From NCBI GenBank assembly GCA_963526735.1, contig CAURNU010000009.1:1-13472 (forward strand): a stretch of 13,472 nucleotides of DNA, given 5' to 3'. This stretch comes from CAMUQR01 sp963526735 (lineage in GTDB: Bacteria; Patescibacteriota; Saccharimonadia; Saccharimonadales; Saccharimonadaceae). Of the stretch, positions 1-5,828 are shown in pieces. The translations under genes and the position numbers were made by a program. The notes under the pieces are model-generated. The model made no database searches. It saw only the letters and a program-made list of their open reading frames with translations, and was not told the DNA's origin. The number at the start of each line of letters is the position of its first letter. The stretch's first letter is position 1.

Positions 1-1098
1 TTTAATTTGTAGATTGAAGTCATTGAAGATTTGAACACCGGCGCCACTTTGATACGCATACGAAACATTCTTAAACTCAACAGTACCTTTTTTAATTTGT
101 AATTTTTTATGAGTTTTGTCCACGATTGTATTTTTAGTCATCAAAATTTCAGCCATTTCGCCAGCATTACCAATGATGCGATAATAACTTTGTAATAGGT
201 TTGTTGAATAATACAACTGACGAGCCATTTGCATAGTATATGTCAATACTAAATAAATCATACCGACCGACAACCATTGTCGTTCTGCAGCCGCAAAAGC
301 CACTATAATCGCCATAATAGATAATAACGCATTAAGACCACCAAATGACGCGCTCATCAATAGAATACCTTTTAGAGCATAGCGCGATTTCTGATGATAA
401 TCACTAACATACGCTTGTGCGCGAGTTAATTCGTATTGCTCTTGAGCGTTAGATTTGATAAGCATTGCATTACTTAAAGCATCTGCCACCACACCGGTGA
501 TTTTACTATTTGCTTTGGAAGCAGCTTTATTGCGTGACCCTAAAAATCGCGACCGAACAAAGGCTAAGCTCAAAAATGCAACCGTAATTATTAACATCGC
601 TAATGCATACGGCCAGAATACAAAACCCATAAATATTACCGTCGATAAAATCGTCACCACAAACGGTACGCCCATCCACAATAGCACATCCCACAATGAC
701 TCGACTGCACCAAGAAATTTATTATACTGACTAACTAATGCCCCTCCAAAACGATTAGCATGAAAATCAGCACTTTCATGGACTAAACGACTAAAAATTT
801 GGTCATGAACATCTTTAGTCATTTTAAGCGCCAAAGTTGACTGATTCCAAGTCACCAACCGCCACCCAATTACGTTGCTATAGATTTGGATGAGAGCATA
901 CCACCCGATTAAGCTGTAATTTGCACTCAAACTTACTTGACCAGATTGTAGCTGGATAAAAATCTGCGACAATAAATATGGCGCTAATAAAGAGCTCACT
1001 AATGTCGCAATCACAGCATTAGCAATACTAAAGAGTAACCTAAATTTATACGGCTTTGCAAAACCAAATAACACCTTCAAGACTTGTTGGCTATTCAT
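1..1098 (-). CDS. ABC transporter half-exporter (permease plus start of ATPase), 3' end cut off by window edge
   Basis: The frame is open from the ATG at 1098 to the window edge, giving 366 residues. Residues 1 to about 330 form a hydrophobic type-I exporter membrane domain with several long hydrophobic segments, including an early one (LFSIANAVIATLVSSLLAPY) and a pair around residues 150-190. At about residue 340 the sequence becomes the start of a nucleotide-binding domain (VEFKNVSYAYQSGAGVQIFN, the usual first strand before the Walker A loop). The Walker A motif itself lies outside the window. This order matches MdlB/MsbA-type exporters, which dimerise and use ATP to move lipids, drugs or peptides out of the cell. 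The substrate cannot be told from sequence. A GTGAGG ribosome binding site lies about 10 nt upstream. A separate promoter overlaps the end of the phosphoketolase gene, so it is probably not strictly dependent on that gene. Confidence 0.9.
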   Translation of the reverse strand, partial: MNSQQVLKVLFGFAKPYKFRLLFSIANAVIATLVSSLLAPYLLSQIFIQLQSGQVSLSANYSLIGWYALIQIYSNVIGWRLVTWNQSTLALKMTKDVHDQIFSRLVHESADFHANRFGGALVSQYNKFLGAVESLWDVLLWMGVPFVVTILSTVIFMGFVFWPYALAMLIITVAFLSLAFVRSRFLGSRNKAASKANSKITGVVADALSNAMLIKSNAQEQYELTRAQAYVSDYHQKSRYALKGILLMSASFGGLNALLSIMAIIVAFAAAERQWLSVGMIYLVLTYTMQMARQLYYSTNLLQSYYRIIGNAGEMAEILMTKNTIVDKTHKKLQIKKGTVEFKNVSYAYQSGAGVQIFNDFNLQIK

Positions 1099-1130
1099 TT
1101 TTTTTACAACCTCACACTTTTAGTCTTGAT

Positions 1131-1159
1131 ATTATACCATATTTTTTAATTTTACGCAA
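1131..1159 (-). promoter_or_regulatory. Promoter of the ABC transporter gene
   Basis: On the minus strand, TTGCGT (1154-1159) and TATAAT (1131-1136) are separated by 17 nt. The -10 box is extended (TGG immediately before TATAAT). The -35 box overlaps the last codons and stop of the phosphoketolase gene. Predicted transcription start is near 1124, leaving a leader of about 25 nt that contains the ribosome binding site. No terminator is visible in the 53-nt gap, so read-through from upstream is also possible. Confidence 0.7.
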
Positions 1160-3455
1160 TCTCTGGCAAATCAACTCCGTGTTGCTTGATATAATCAACA
1201 TGTTCGGTGATTTTTTGGTGGTATTTAGCAAAAATTTGGTCGCGCTTATCGGCAGATAATTGCCCAGTCTTCACAAAATCCTCGACCGTTGCCATCAACA
1301 AATGCCAACGTGAAGTGCGGTTGCGTACCATCATATCAAACGGCGTCGTAGTTGAGCCCTGCTCGCGATAACCATGAATACTCGCCCGATTAGTCGTCAA
1401 ATAATTAAACAAAATCGCCTTAATTGTTTCTGGATAGCCATGGAAATTGAAGATAATCGGTCGATCAGCAGTAAAAATTTGCTCAAACTCAGCCTGATCC
1501 AGCTGATGATCATGATGACCAATCGCTCCGCAAGTTAAACTCGATACATAGACAAAACGCACGCGTACATCAGGCAATTCTTGTTTGATCAACTCTCGCG
1601 CCTGCACCGCCTCACTAAGCACATAATCACCAGCGGCTACCAGCACCACATCAGGATCATCATCACTTAATTCCAACCAAATCGCCGCGCCACTCGCCAC
1701 ATCGGCTTGCGCTTGGTTGAGATTGCGCCATAATTTTTGTTCTTGTTTACCAGCGACCACGGCGTTAATCGTATTAGTCGAGCTATAAATTTTATCAAGC
1801 ACCGCTAGCATAGCGTTTTGATCGCTTGGGAAAAAGACTGAACTGCCCGCTTGGTGATTTAATAAATTAGCAATAAATCCCGGATTCTGGTGGGAAAAAC
1901 CATTGTGATCTTGGCGCCAACCAACCGAAGTCAACAGATACACCATCGGCGCTAAACGATGACGAAACTCCGCCCATTCGGCTTGCTTTAAAAACTTGGC
2001 GTATTGATCCACCATACTACCAGCAATCGGCATAAACGCCTCATAGCTAGTCATCGCCCCATAGCGACCGGTTAGATTATATCCCTGATACAATCCTTGC
2101 AAGCCTTGCTCACTGAGAATCTCCATCACTCGCCCATCTGGCGCATAAAAATCATCCCATAGTTTGATCGGCAGATTCCAAGCTCGTTTGGTCACCTCAA
2201 ACACCGCCTGGAGGCGATTCGAGGTGGTTTCATCTGGTGAAAATAGTCGGAAATTACGCTGATCGGCGTTCAAACGGAAGATTTCACGCAGATATTCACC
2301 AGCTTTATTCATCGAAAAAGATTTATCGTGATGCGCCGTGTCCACCGCTAATACCGAGCTATCCGGCAATTGTAGCGCAGTCCGTCCAGCACCAATCGCC
2401 AGCTGGTTATTACCCATACGCCGACGAGTTGATGGTAAAATGGCATTTTTAAACGCCCCAAAACCCTGCTGATCAAACAACTCCTCAAACCGATACGACC
2501 TCAGCCATTTTTCAAGAAGTGCTAATTCGTCAGCATCAGTTTTTGCCTTACCTAGCACGACTTGGTGTGAAGCGTGATTACCAGCGATTTTTTTACCCAA
2601 AAGCTCAACTGGTCCAGTTAAGCCTTTATCCGAACGGAAAATCACCACTGGAAAACGCTGGTCATCTGCCACGCCAGTTTTAATGGCTGTAATCTTATCA
2701 TAAGCCTTAGAGAGTGTTTGATGTAGGAGCTCATCCGCCTGCTCACCATCATAATCCACGATCAGTGGCTCATAACGCAAGCCCGAGAAGTAATCAATCA
2801 GCTCCTTATCACTCATCCGACCGAAGAGCGTCGGACCGGAGATTTTATAACCATTCAGATGTAAAATTGGTAGTACCGTACCGTCAGTTTGTGGGTTAAT
2901 CAACTTGTTGAGTTGCCATGCTCCAGCCAGCGCCGCGGTTTCGGCTTCGCCATCACCGATTAGACAAAAAGTGACCAACTCCGGTTGATCAAGCACCGCC
3001 CCAAATGCCGTTGATAACGAATAACCTAATTCACCACCCTCCGAAATCACGCCTGGCGCCTCTGGATTAGCGTGCGAAGCAAAACCATACGGCCACGAGA
3101 AGTTTTTGGCAATATAAGCAATGCCTTGTGGTGTCAGCGTTGCCTGATGATCAACCCGTTCCAATGCCTGTTCTAAGAACAAATTCGCTTGCAACGCCGG
3201 AAAACCATGCCCCGGACCCAGCACAAAAATTGCCTGATTAATGGCTTTTTGTTTAATTAACAGATTGAGATGAGCATAAACCACATTGATACCTGGACAA
3301 GTTCCCCAGTGGCCGAGCAGACGCGGTTTAATATCGGCTGGGATCAACGGTCGCTCCAACAAAAAATTATCCTGCAAAAAAATCTGAGCCACACTCAAGT
3401 AATTGGTCGCTCGAATAAATTGATCTAAATGATGTTTGGTTTCTACATTAAGCAT
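1152..3455 (-). CDS. xfp: D-xylulose 5-phosphate / D-fructose 6-phosphate phosphoketolase
   Basis: This thiamine-diphosphate enzyme splits xylulose-5-P (or fructose-6-P) with phosphate to acetyl-phosphate plus glyceraldehyde-3-P (or erythrose-4-P) in the cytoplasm. Family landmarks are all in order: GHWGTCPG (His49), GPGHG (His83), SHANPEAPG (His128), EGGELGY (139-145), the cofactor motif GDGEAE (167-172), LPILHLNGYKI, SHQ (His297), SYEAF (Glu472) and RQDHNGFSHQNPGF (514-527). By family knowledge these correspond to active-site histidines and the catalytic glutamate of bifidobacterial Xfp. At 767 residues it is somewhat shorter than the usual 790-825, mainly because about 15-20 N-terminal residues are missing. 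Some neighbouring positions differ from the common consensus: T149 in LSTAFGA where LSHAYGA is typical, Y465 in GRYG where GRHG is typical, and GNHASHQ for GSWRSHQ. The start is supported by the leaderless promoter just upstream. No Shine-Dalgarno sequence is present. Confidence 0.96.
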   Translation of the reverse strand: MLNVETKHHLDQFIRATNYLSVAQIFLQDNFLLERPLIPADIKPRLLGHWGTCPGINVVYAHLNLLIKQKAINQAIFVLGPGHGFPALQANLFLEQALERVDHQATLTPQGIAYIAKNFSWPYGFASHANPEAPGVISEGGELGYSLSTAFGAVLDQPELVTFCLIGDGEAETAALAGAWQLNKLINPQTDGTVLPILHLNGYKISGPTLFGRMSDKELIDYFSGLRYEPLIVDYDGEQADELLHQTLSKAYDKITAIKTGVADDQRFPVVIFRSDKGLTGPVELLGKKIAGNHASHQVVLGKAKTDADELALLEKWLRSYRFEELFDQQGFGAFKNAILPSTRRRMGNNQLAIGAGRTALQLPDSSVLAVDTAHHDKSFSMNKAGEYLREIFRLNADQRNFRLFSPDETTSNRLQAVFEVTKRAWNLPIKLWDDFYAPDGRVMEILSEQGLQGLYQGYNLTGRYGAMTSYEAFMPIAGSMVDQYAKFLKQAEWAEFRHRLAPMVYLLTSVGWRQDHNGFSHQNPGFIANLLNHQAGSSVFFPSDQNAMLAVLDKIYSSTNTINAVVAGKQEQKLWRNLNQAQADVASGAAIWLELSDDDPDVVLVAAGDYVLSEAVQARELIKQELPDVRVRFVYVSSLTCGAIGHHDHQLDQAEFEQIFTADRPIIFNFHGYPETIKAILFNYLTTNRASIHGYREQGSTTTPFDMMVRNRTSRWHLLMATVEDFVKTGQLSADKRDQIFAKYHQKITEHVDYIKQHGVDLPEIA

Positions 3456-3461
3456 AAGTTT

Positions 3462-3490
3462 ATTATAGCAAAAACAGGGGTAAAAGTCAC
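3462..3490 (-). promoter_or_regulatory. Leaderless promoter of xfp
   Basis: On the minus strand, GTGACT (3485-3490) is 17 nt from TATAAT (3462-3467), with an extended TGC directly before the -10 box. Only 6 nt (AAACTT) separate the -10 box from the ATG, so transcription should begin at or next to the start codon. The -35 box sits in the loop of the grpE-side terminator hairpin and the spacer contains one arm of that hairpin. Confidence 0.75.
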
Positions 3491-3495
3491 CCCTG
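3470..3495 (-). terminator. Intrinsic terminator of the hrcA-grpE operon
   Basis: Arms CAGGGGT (3475-3481) and ACCCCTG (3489-3495) pair perfectly over 7 bp with a 7-nt loop. In the minus direction the hairpin is followed by TTTTT (3474-3470). It lies 35 nt past the grpE stop and physically overlaps the xfp promoter. The same palindrome could also act as an operator; nothing in the sequence decides this. Confidence 0.75.
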
Positions 3496-3519
3496 CCAGC
3501 TGTATTTTCGTGCGTTTTT

Positions 3520-3533
3520 AAAAACTATTTTAA
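3520..3533 (-). repeat. AT-rich 14-mer shared with the leaders of the small-protein cassettes
   Basis: The minus strand reads TTAAAATAGTTTTT, overlapping the grpE stop codon. The same 14-mer occurs on the plus strand inside the 17-nt motifs at 5058-5074 and 6355-6371. It could be coincidence in AT-rich DNA or a short 5'/3' untranslated-region signal. Confidence 0.4.
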
Positions 3534-4003
3534 CGCTTGACTTTGACCATACTAGAGCGTAAGACTTCGCCTTGATATTTATAACCGGGACGCAACTCTT
3601 CAGCGACGATTTCTTGGTCGCCGTCGCCATCTTCAAAAGTTACCGCTTCGTGCCATTCTGGATTAAATTCTTCGTTTTCACCAATCGGGATTCGCTCTAA
3701 GCCAATTTTCGCGAGACTCGTCGCGAGTTTTTTGTTGAGATTCAGCACGCCCTGCGCCCATTTATTCTCTGCCAAATCAGCCGGCGCGTGAGCAATCGCC
3801 AAATCTAAATCATCTAGCACTGGCAACAGCTCTAGTAGTAAGCTTTTTTTGGCTAAAGCCTTGGCTCGCTCGCGGTCAGCATCAACATTTTTGCGATAAT
3901 TTTCAAAATCTGCCCGTGTGCGTTGTAAATCTAACAACAGCTCACCATTTTCTTGTTCGAGTTTTTGAATTTCTTCGATAATTTTTTGCTCTTTTTTTGT
4001 CAT
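3530..4003 (-). CDS. grpE: Nucleotide exchange factor GrpE
   Basis: GrpE releases ADP from the Hsp70 chaperone DnaK in the cytoplasm. The 157-residue protein has a charged N-terminal helix that looks like a coiled coil (residues 4-50), the LLLELLPVLDDLDLAI helix (56-70) typical of the dimer bundle, and the C-terminal beta domain with the family signature (F113NPEWHEAV, then GYKYQGEVLRSSMVKV at 140-155). It is a little shorter than the E. coli protein (about 197) because the disordered N-terminus is missing. The AGGAG ribosome binding site sits 6 nt before the ATG and overlaps the TAG stop of the upstream small gene, which supports the start and suggests translational coupling. grpE is last in its operon: a terminator follows, not dnaK. 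Confidence 0.96.
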   Translation of the reverse strand: MTKKEQKIIEEIQKLEQENGELLLDLQRTRADFENYRKNVDADRERAKALAKKSLLLELLPVLDDLDLAIAHAPADLAENKWAQGVLNLNKKLATSLAKIGLERIPIGENEEFNPEWHEAVTFEDGDGDQEIVAEELRPGYKYQGEVLRSSMVKVKR

Positions 4004-4011
4004 AAGTTCTC

Positions 4012-4218
4012 CTATTTATCCTTTATTTTAAGATGGATGCCAAACATCAGCACACAGAAACCAGTCATAATTGTAATTGCGATCATTACCCACCAATTAA
4101 ACCATTTAGTTCCGCCAAGCACATCACGATAATAAGCCTGCACGCTCATCATCACAAATGTCAAAAATAACCATACGAGCGACTTCTCACGATGGGTGGT
4201 GAGTTTAATTTTAACCAT
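4012..4218 (-). CDS. Small two-helix membrane protein between hrcA and grpE
   Basis: I do not recognise a family for this 68-residue protein. It has a basic N-terminus (MVKIKLTTHREK), a hydrophobic segment at about 13-30 (SLVWLFLTFVMMSVQAYY), a polar aromatic loop (RDVLGGTKWFNWW), a second hydrophobic segment at about 43-62, and a basic tail (HLKIKDK). Both termini would face the cytoplasm by the positive-inside rule. The ATG overlaps the hrcA stop (ATGGTTAA, 8 nt shared) and the TAG stop overlaps the grpE ribosome binding site, so the gene is tightly packed in the heat-shock operon and is probably translated by coupling. That packing is the main reason to call it real. A stress or membrane quality-control role is an inference from position only. 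Confidence 0.78.
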   Translation of the reverse strand: MVKIKLTTHREKSLVWLFLTFVMMSVQAYYRDVLGGTKWFNWWVMIAITIMTGFCVLMFGIHLKIKDK

Positions 4219-4942
4219 CTTTCAGTAATTCCTCTAATAAATATCCGGTCTGTTCCACTAATGACATCACCTTGGCGTAGCTCTGACGCGTCGAACCAAT
4301 CACGCCAATGTAACTGCGATGACTATACGGCGAATTAAACCGGGCAATAATTAAACTCGCGCCACTCTGTTTACCAATTGGATTTTCGGAGCCAATATAG
4401 ACCGAAATTGACTCGTTCGGTCGAGCTTCAGCCAGCCACGGTTCTAAGTTATCAATCAAATTCGATAGCGCTACAATATCCGCCCGCTCATTAAAGTCCG
4501 GCTGGTTAAATAAATGACTAAGACCACAGGTATAAATCTGATCGCCAATCGTTGCAAAACCAAAGTTCTCGGTTGCATCCGCCAAACCTTTCACCGCCCG
4601 CCGGATAATCAAATCAGCTGATTGTCCGCTACTGGCGATTTGTCGCGCGAAGGCTTGTTTGGCTCGGTCATTAGCCTTAACCGGCAGATGCTCAGCTTGG
4701 CGCTGGTCACCGAGGTGATTGACATACACTCGATAGCCACGGTCGGTCGGAATCCGCCCCGCCGAAGTGTAAGGTTGCTGAATCAAGCCAAGCTCCTCCA
4801 GTCGTGCCATTTCCAGACGAATCGTCGCACTCGACACATCAAATAATTTCGCCAGGGTCACGCTTCCAACTGGCACTGCCACCTCGGCGTATTGCTCAAT
4901 AATTGCGATCAGAATATCTAGCTGACGTTTGGTTAAATTCAT
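4211..4942 (-). CDS. hrcA: Heat-inducible transcription repressor HrcA (short form)
   Basis: HrcA binds the CIRCE operator and represses chaperone genes until heat shock. Residues 3-75 are the winged-helix DNA-binding domain with clear family motifs (LTKRQLDILIAIIEQY, PVGSVTLA, SSATIRLEMARLEELG, TSAGRIPTDRGYRVYV). The C-terminal part retains the regulatory-domain signature (VYIGSEN 181-187, SLIIARF, YIGVIGSTRQSYAKVMSLVE 211-230). At 243 residues it is about 100 shorter than the usual 340; the missing stretch is in the middle, where the inserted dimerisation region normally lies. It is first in the operon and sits directly behind its own CIRCE operator, so autoregulation is expected. No Shine-Dalgarno is present; the -10 box ends 6 nt before the ATG, so a leaderless mRNA is likely. 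Confidence 0.95.
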   Translation of the reverse strand: MNLTKRQLDILIAIIEQYAEVAVPVGSVTLAKLFDVSSATIRLEMARLEELGLIQQPYTSAGRIPTDRGYRVYVNHLGDQRQAEHLPVKANDRAKQAFARQIASSGQSADLIIRRAVKGLADATENFGFATIGDQIYTCGLSHLFNQPDFNERADIVALSNLIDNLEPWLAEARPNESISVYIGSENPIGKQSGASLIIARFNSPYSHRSYIGVIGSTRQSYAKVMSLVEQTGYLLEELLKDG

Positions 4943-4948
4943 AAGGCT

Positions 4949-4977
4949 ATTGTAGCAAAAACTAGCACTCTAGTCAA
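4949..4977 (-). promoter_or_regulatory. Leaderless promoter of hrcA-grpE, embedded in CIRCE
   Basis: On the minus strand, TTGACT (4972-4977) is 17 nt from TACAAT (4949-4954), with an extended TGC before the -10 box. Six nt (AGCCTT) separate the -10 box from the ATG. The -35 box lies in the 9-nt spacer of the CIRCE element, so bound HrcA would block polymerase directly. Confidence 0.85.
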
Positions 4978-4988
4978 TAGAGTGCTAG
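4962..4988. promoter_or_regulatory. CIRCE operator (HrcA binding site)
   Basis: A perfect 9-bp inverted repeat, CTAGCACTC and GAGTGCTAG, has a 9-nt spacer. The consensus is TTAGCACTC-N9-GAGTGCTAA, so only the outermost base of each arm differs, and the change is symmetrical. It lies directly upstream of hrcA, as in many bacteria. Confidence 0.97.
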
Positions 4989-5010
4989 TTGACCTCTGAT
5001 AGCCCCATCA

Positions 5011-5039
5011 TTGACTAAAATTATTTTATATTGTATAAT
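5011..5039 (+). promoter_or_regulatory. Promoter of cassette A
   Basis: TTGACT (5011-5016), a 17-nt spacer and a perfect TATAAT (5034-5039). Predicted start is near 5046, with a leader of about 48 nt. It diverges from the hrcA promoter; the two -35 boxes are 33 bp apart, so HrcA binding at CIRCE probably does not occlude this promoter. Confidence 0.85.
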
Positions 5040-5057
5040 TCAGTAGATTTTAATCAA

Positions 5058-5074
5058 TTTAAAATAGTTTTTTA
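5058..5074 (+). repeat. Leader motif, copy 1 (cassette A)
   Basis: TTTAAAATAGTTTTTTA lies just upstream of the ribosome binding site. The same 17 nt occur at the equivalent place in cassette C (6355-6371), and a degenerate form (AAATAGTTATTTTAA, 5771-5785) lies in the cassette B leader. The flanking leader sequence is otherwise different. Confidence 0.7.
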
Positions 5075-5076
5075 GT

Positions 5077-5084
5077 AAGGAGGG
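5077..5084 (+). promoter_or_regulatory. Ribosome binding site that fixes the start of cassette A protein
   Basis: AAGGAGGG is an almost full anti-16S match. It directly abuts an ATG at 5085, which leaves no spacing, and lies 9 nt before the in-frame ATG at 5094. The second ATG is therefore the likely start. Confidence 0.8.
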
Positions 5085-5093
5085 ATGAAAAAA

Positions 5094-5681
5094 ATGAATT
5101 TCATCGAGGCGCTCACCTCAAAAGTGAGCGAAATTACGCATTCAACGATTGCATCAGACATGATTATCGATGCTTATCGTGGTTTATATACACTCGACCA
5201 TGATTTGCCAGACAATCAGTCTATATTAAATCGCGTCCAGAAGGCTAGAAATAAGCCTAAACGCGACAAAGAACTGATTGTGCCATTACCAATATTGTCA
5301 CTCGCTCATCTGAGTCGTCCAAACCGAATCCAGAGCTACCGCACAGATGACCTGCAAAAAATATCAACAGTCCAAGTCTTCACAGGGCTATTCTATAATA
5401 AAAACCTCAACTCACTCACAGTTGAGGCTCACGCTTATCTATACAAGACAGCTCAGCCCTCAAGAGATAAGATCGAGAGAGGTAATAACGACAATGGACA
5501 AACTCCCCAAGAGTATTTCGTCCCGTCGCTCTTCGTGCCAGTGCCTTATGCACTACCGAAGAGGCAAGCTACCGTGGTTTTACCATCGCAACCACCATGT
5601 ATTGTTTACCGGTGGAACCACGCGTTGGTATTAGTAAACCACAGAGGTAGCATCATTGAAATCACACCAAAATGCTCTTAA
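5094..5681 (+). CDS. Uncharacterised small protein, cassette A (paralog family member 1)
   Basis: I do not recognise the family. The 195-residue product has no signal peptide or membrane segment, so it should be cytoplasmic. The N-terminal 50 residues look helical and the rest strand-rich, ending in PPCIVYRWNHALVLVNHRGS (167-186). It shares an ordered set of motifs with cassette C: SLAHLSRPNR (69-78) with SLGRLGNPNR, a block starting IST with YNK 9-10 residues later matching ISN...YNK, and PPCIVYRWN with PPHILYRWN. A weaker match to cassette B covers GLFYNKNL against GLYLTKDL. It is a single-gene transcription unit with its own promoter and terminator. The coding sequence contains many strong inverted repeats (see findings). 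Function unknown. Confidence 0.82.
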   Translation: MNFIEALTSKVSEITHSTIASDMIIDAYRGLYTLDHDLPDNQSILNRVQKARNKPKRDKELIVPLPILSLAHLSRPNRIQSYRTDDLQKISTVQVFTGLFYNKNLNSLTVEAHAYLYKTAQPSRDKIERGNNDNGQTPQEYFVPSLFVPVPYALPKRQATVVLPSQPPCIVYRWNHALVLVNHRGSIIEITPKCS

Positions 5682-5697
5682 TTGAGCATTTTTCTTT
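5671..5697 (+). terminator. Intrinsic terminator of cassette A
   Basis: Arms AATGCTC (5671-5677) and GAGCATT (5684-5690) pair over 7 bp around the loop TTAATT, followed by a T-rich tail (TTTCTTTT). The TAA stop of the protein lies in the loop. It is a homolog of the cassette C terminator with one compensatory base-pair change. Confidence 0.88.
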
Positions 5698-5720
5698 TAC
5701 CTCACGATTTCAGCCCGATA

Positions 5721-5749
5721 TTGACTTTTGTGTATAAAAATGTTATAAT
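5721..5749 (+). promoter_or_regulatory. Promoter of cassette B
   Basis: TTGACT (5721-5726), a 17-nt spacer and a perfect TATAAT (5744-5749): the same hexamers and spacing as cassettes A and C. Predicted start is near 5756, leaving a leader of about 73 nt. Confidence 0.85.
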
Positions 5750-5756
5750 GAAGAAG

Positions 5757-5804
5757 TTTGACGCGTTGTCAAATAGTTATTTTAATGCTCAGTCTGTCAC
5801 TGAG
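5757..5804 (+). other. Two tandem hairpins in the cassette B leader
   Basis: Arms TTTGAC (5757-5762) and GTCAAA (5768-5773) form a 6-bp stem with a 5-nt loop right at the predicted mRNA 5' end. Arms CTCAGT (5788-5793) and ACTGAG (5799-5804) form a second 6-bp stem, also with a 5-nt loop (CTGTC). Neither is followed by a T-run, so they are not terminators. They may stabilise the 5' end or serve as a binding site; this is inference. Confidence 0.55.
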
Positions 5805-5816
5805 TATGATATTTTT

Positions 5817-5823
5817 AGGAGGG
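5817..5823 (+). promoter_or_regulatory. Ribosome binding site that fixes the start of cassette B protein
   Basis: AGGAGGG lies 5 nt before the ATG at 5829. The frame is open further upstream to an ATG at 5682, but that start would lie in the cassette A terminator and ahead of the cassette B promoter, so 5829 is chosen. Confidence 0.85.
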
Positions 5824-5828
5824 TAAAA

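Noticed and set aside
455..730. 91-codon plus-strand frame opposite the ABC transporter
   Set aside because: It lies antisense to a well-supported membrane-domain gene and has no start signals.
5085..5093. ATG at 5085 as the start of protein A
   Set aside because: It directly touches the AAGGAGGG ribosome binding site with no spacing. The next in-frame ATG at 5094 has a 9-nt spacer.
5347..5634. 95-codon plus-strand frame overlapping gene A in another phase
   Set aside because: No ribosome binding site. The gene A frame carries the motifs shared with C.
5682..5828. Upstream in-frame extension of protein B starting at ATG 5682
   Set aside because: It begins inside the cassette A terminator region, runs across the cassette B promoter and has no ribosome binding site. 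The ATG at 5829 has AGGAGGG at 5-nt spacing.
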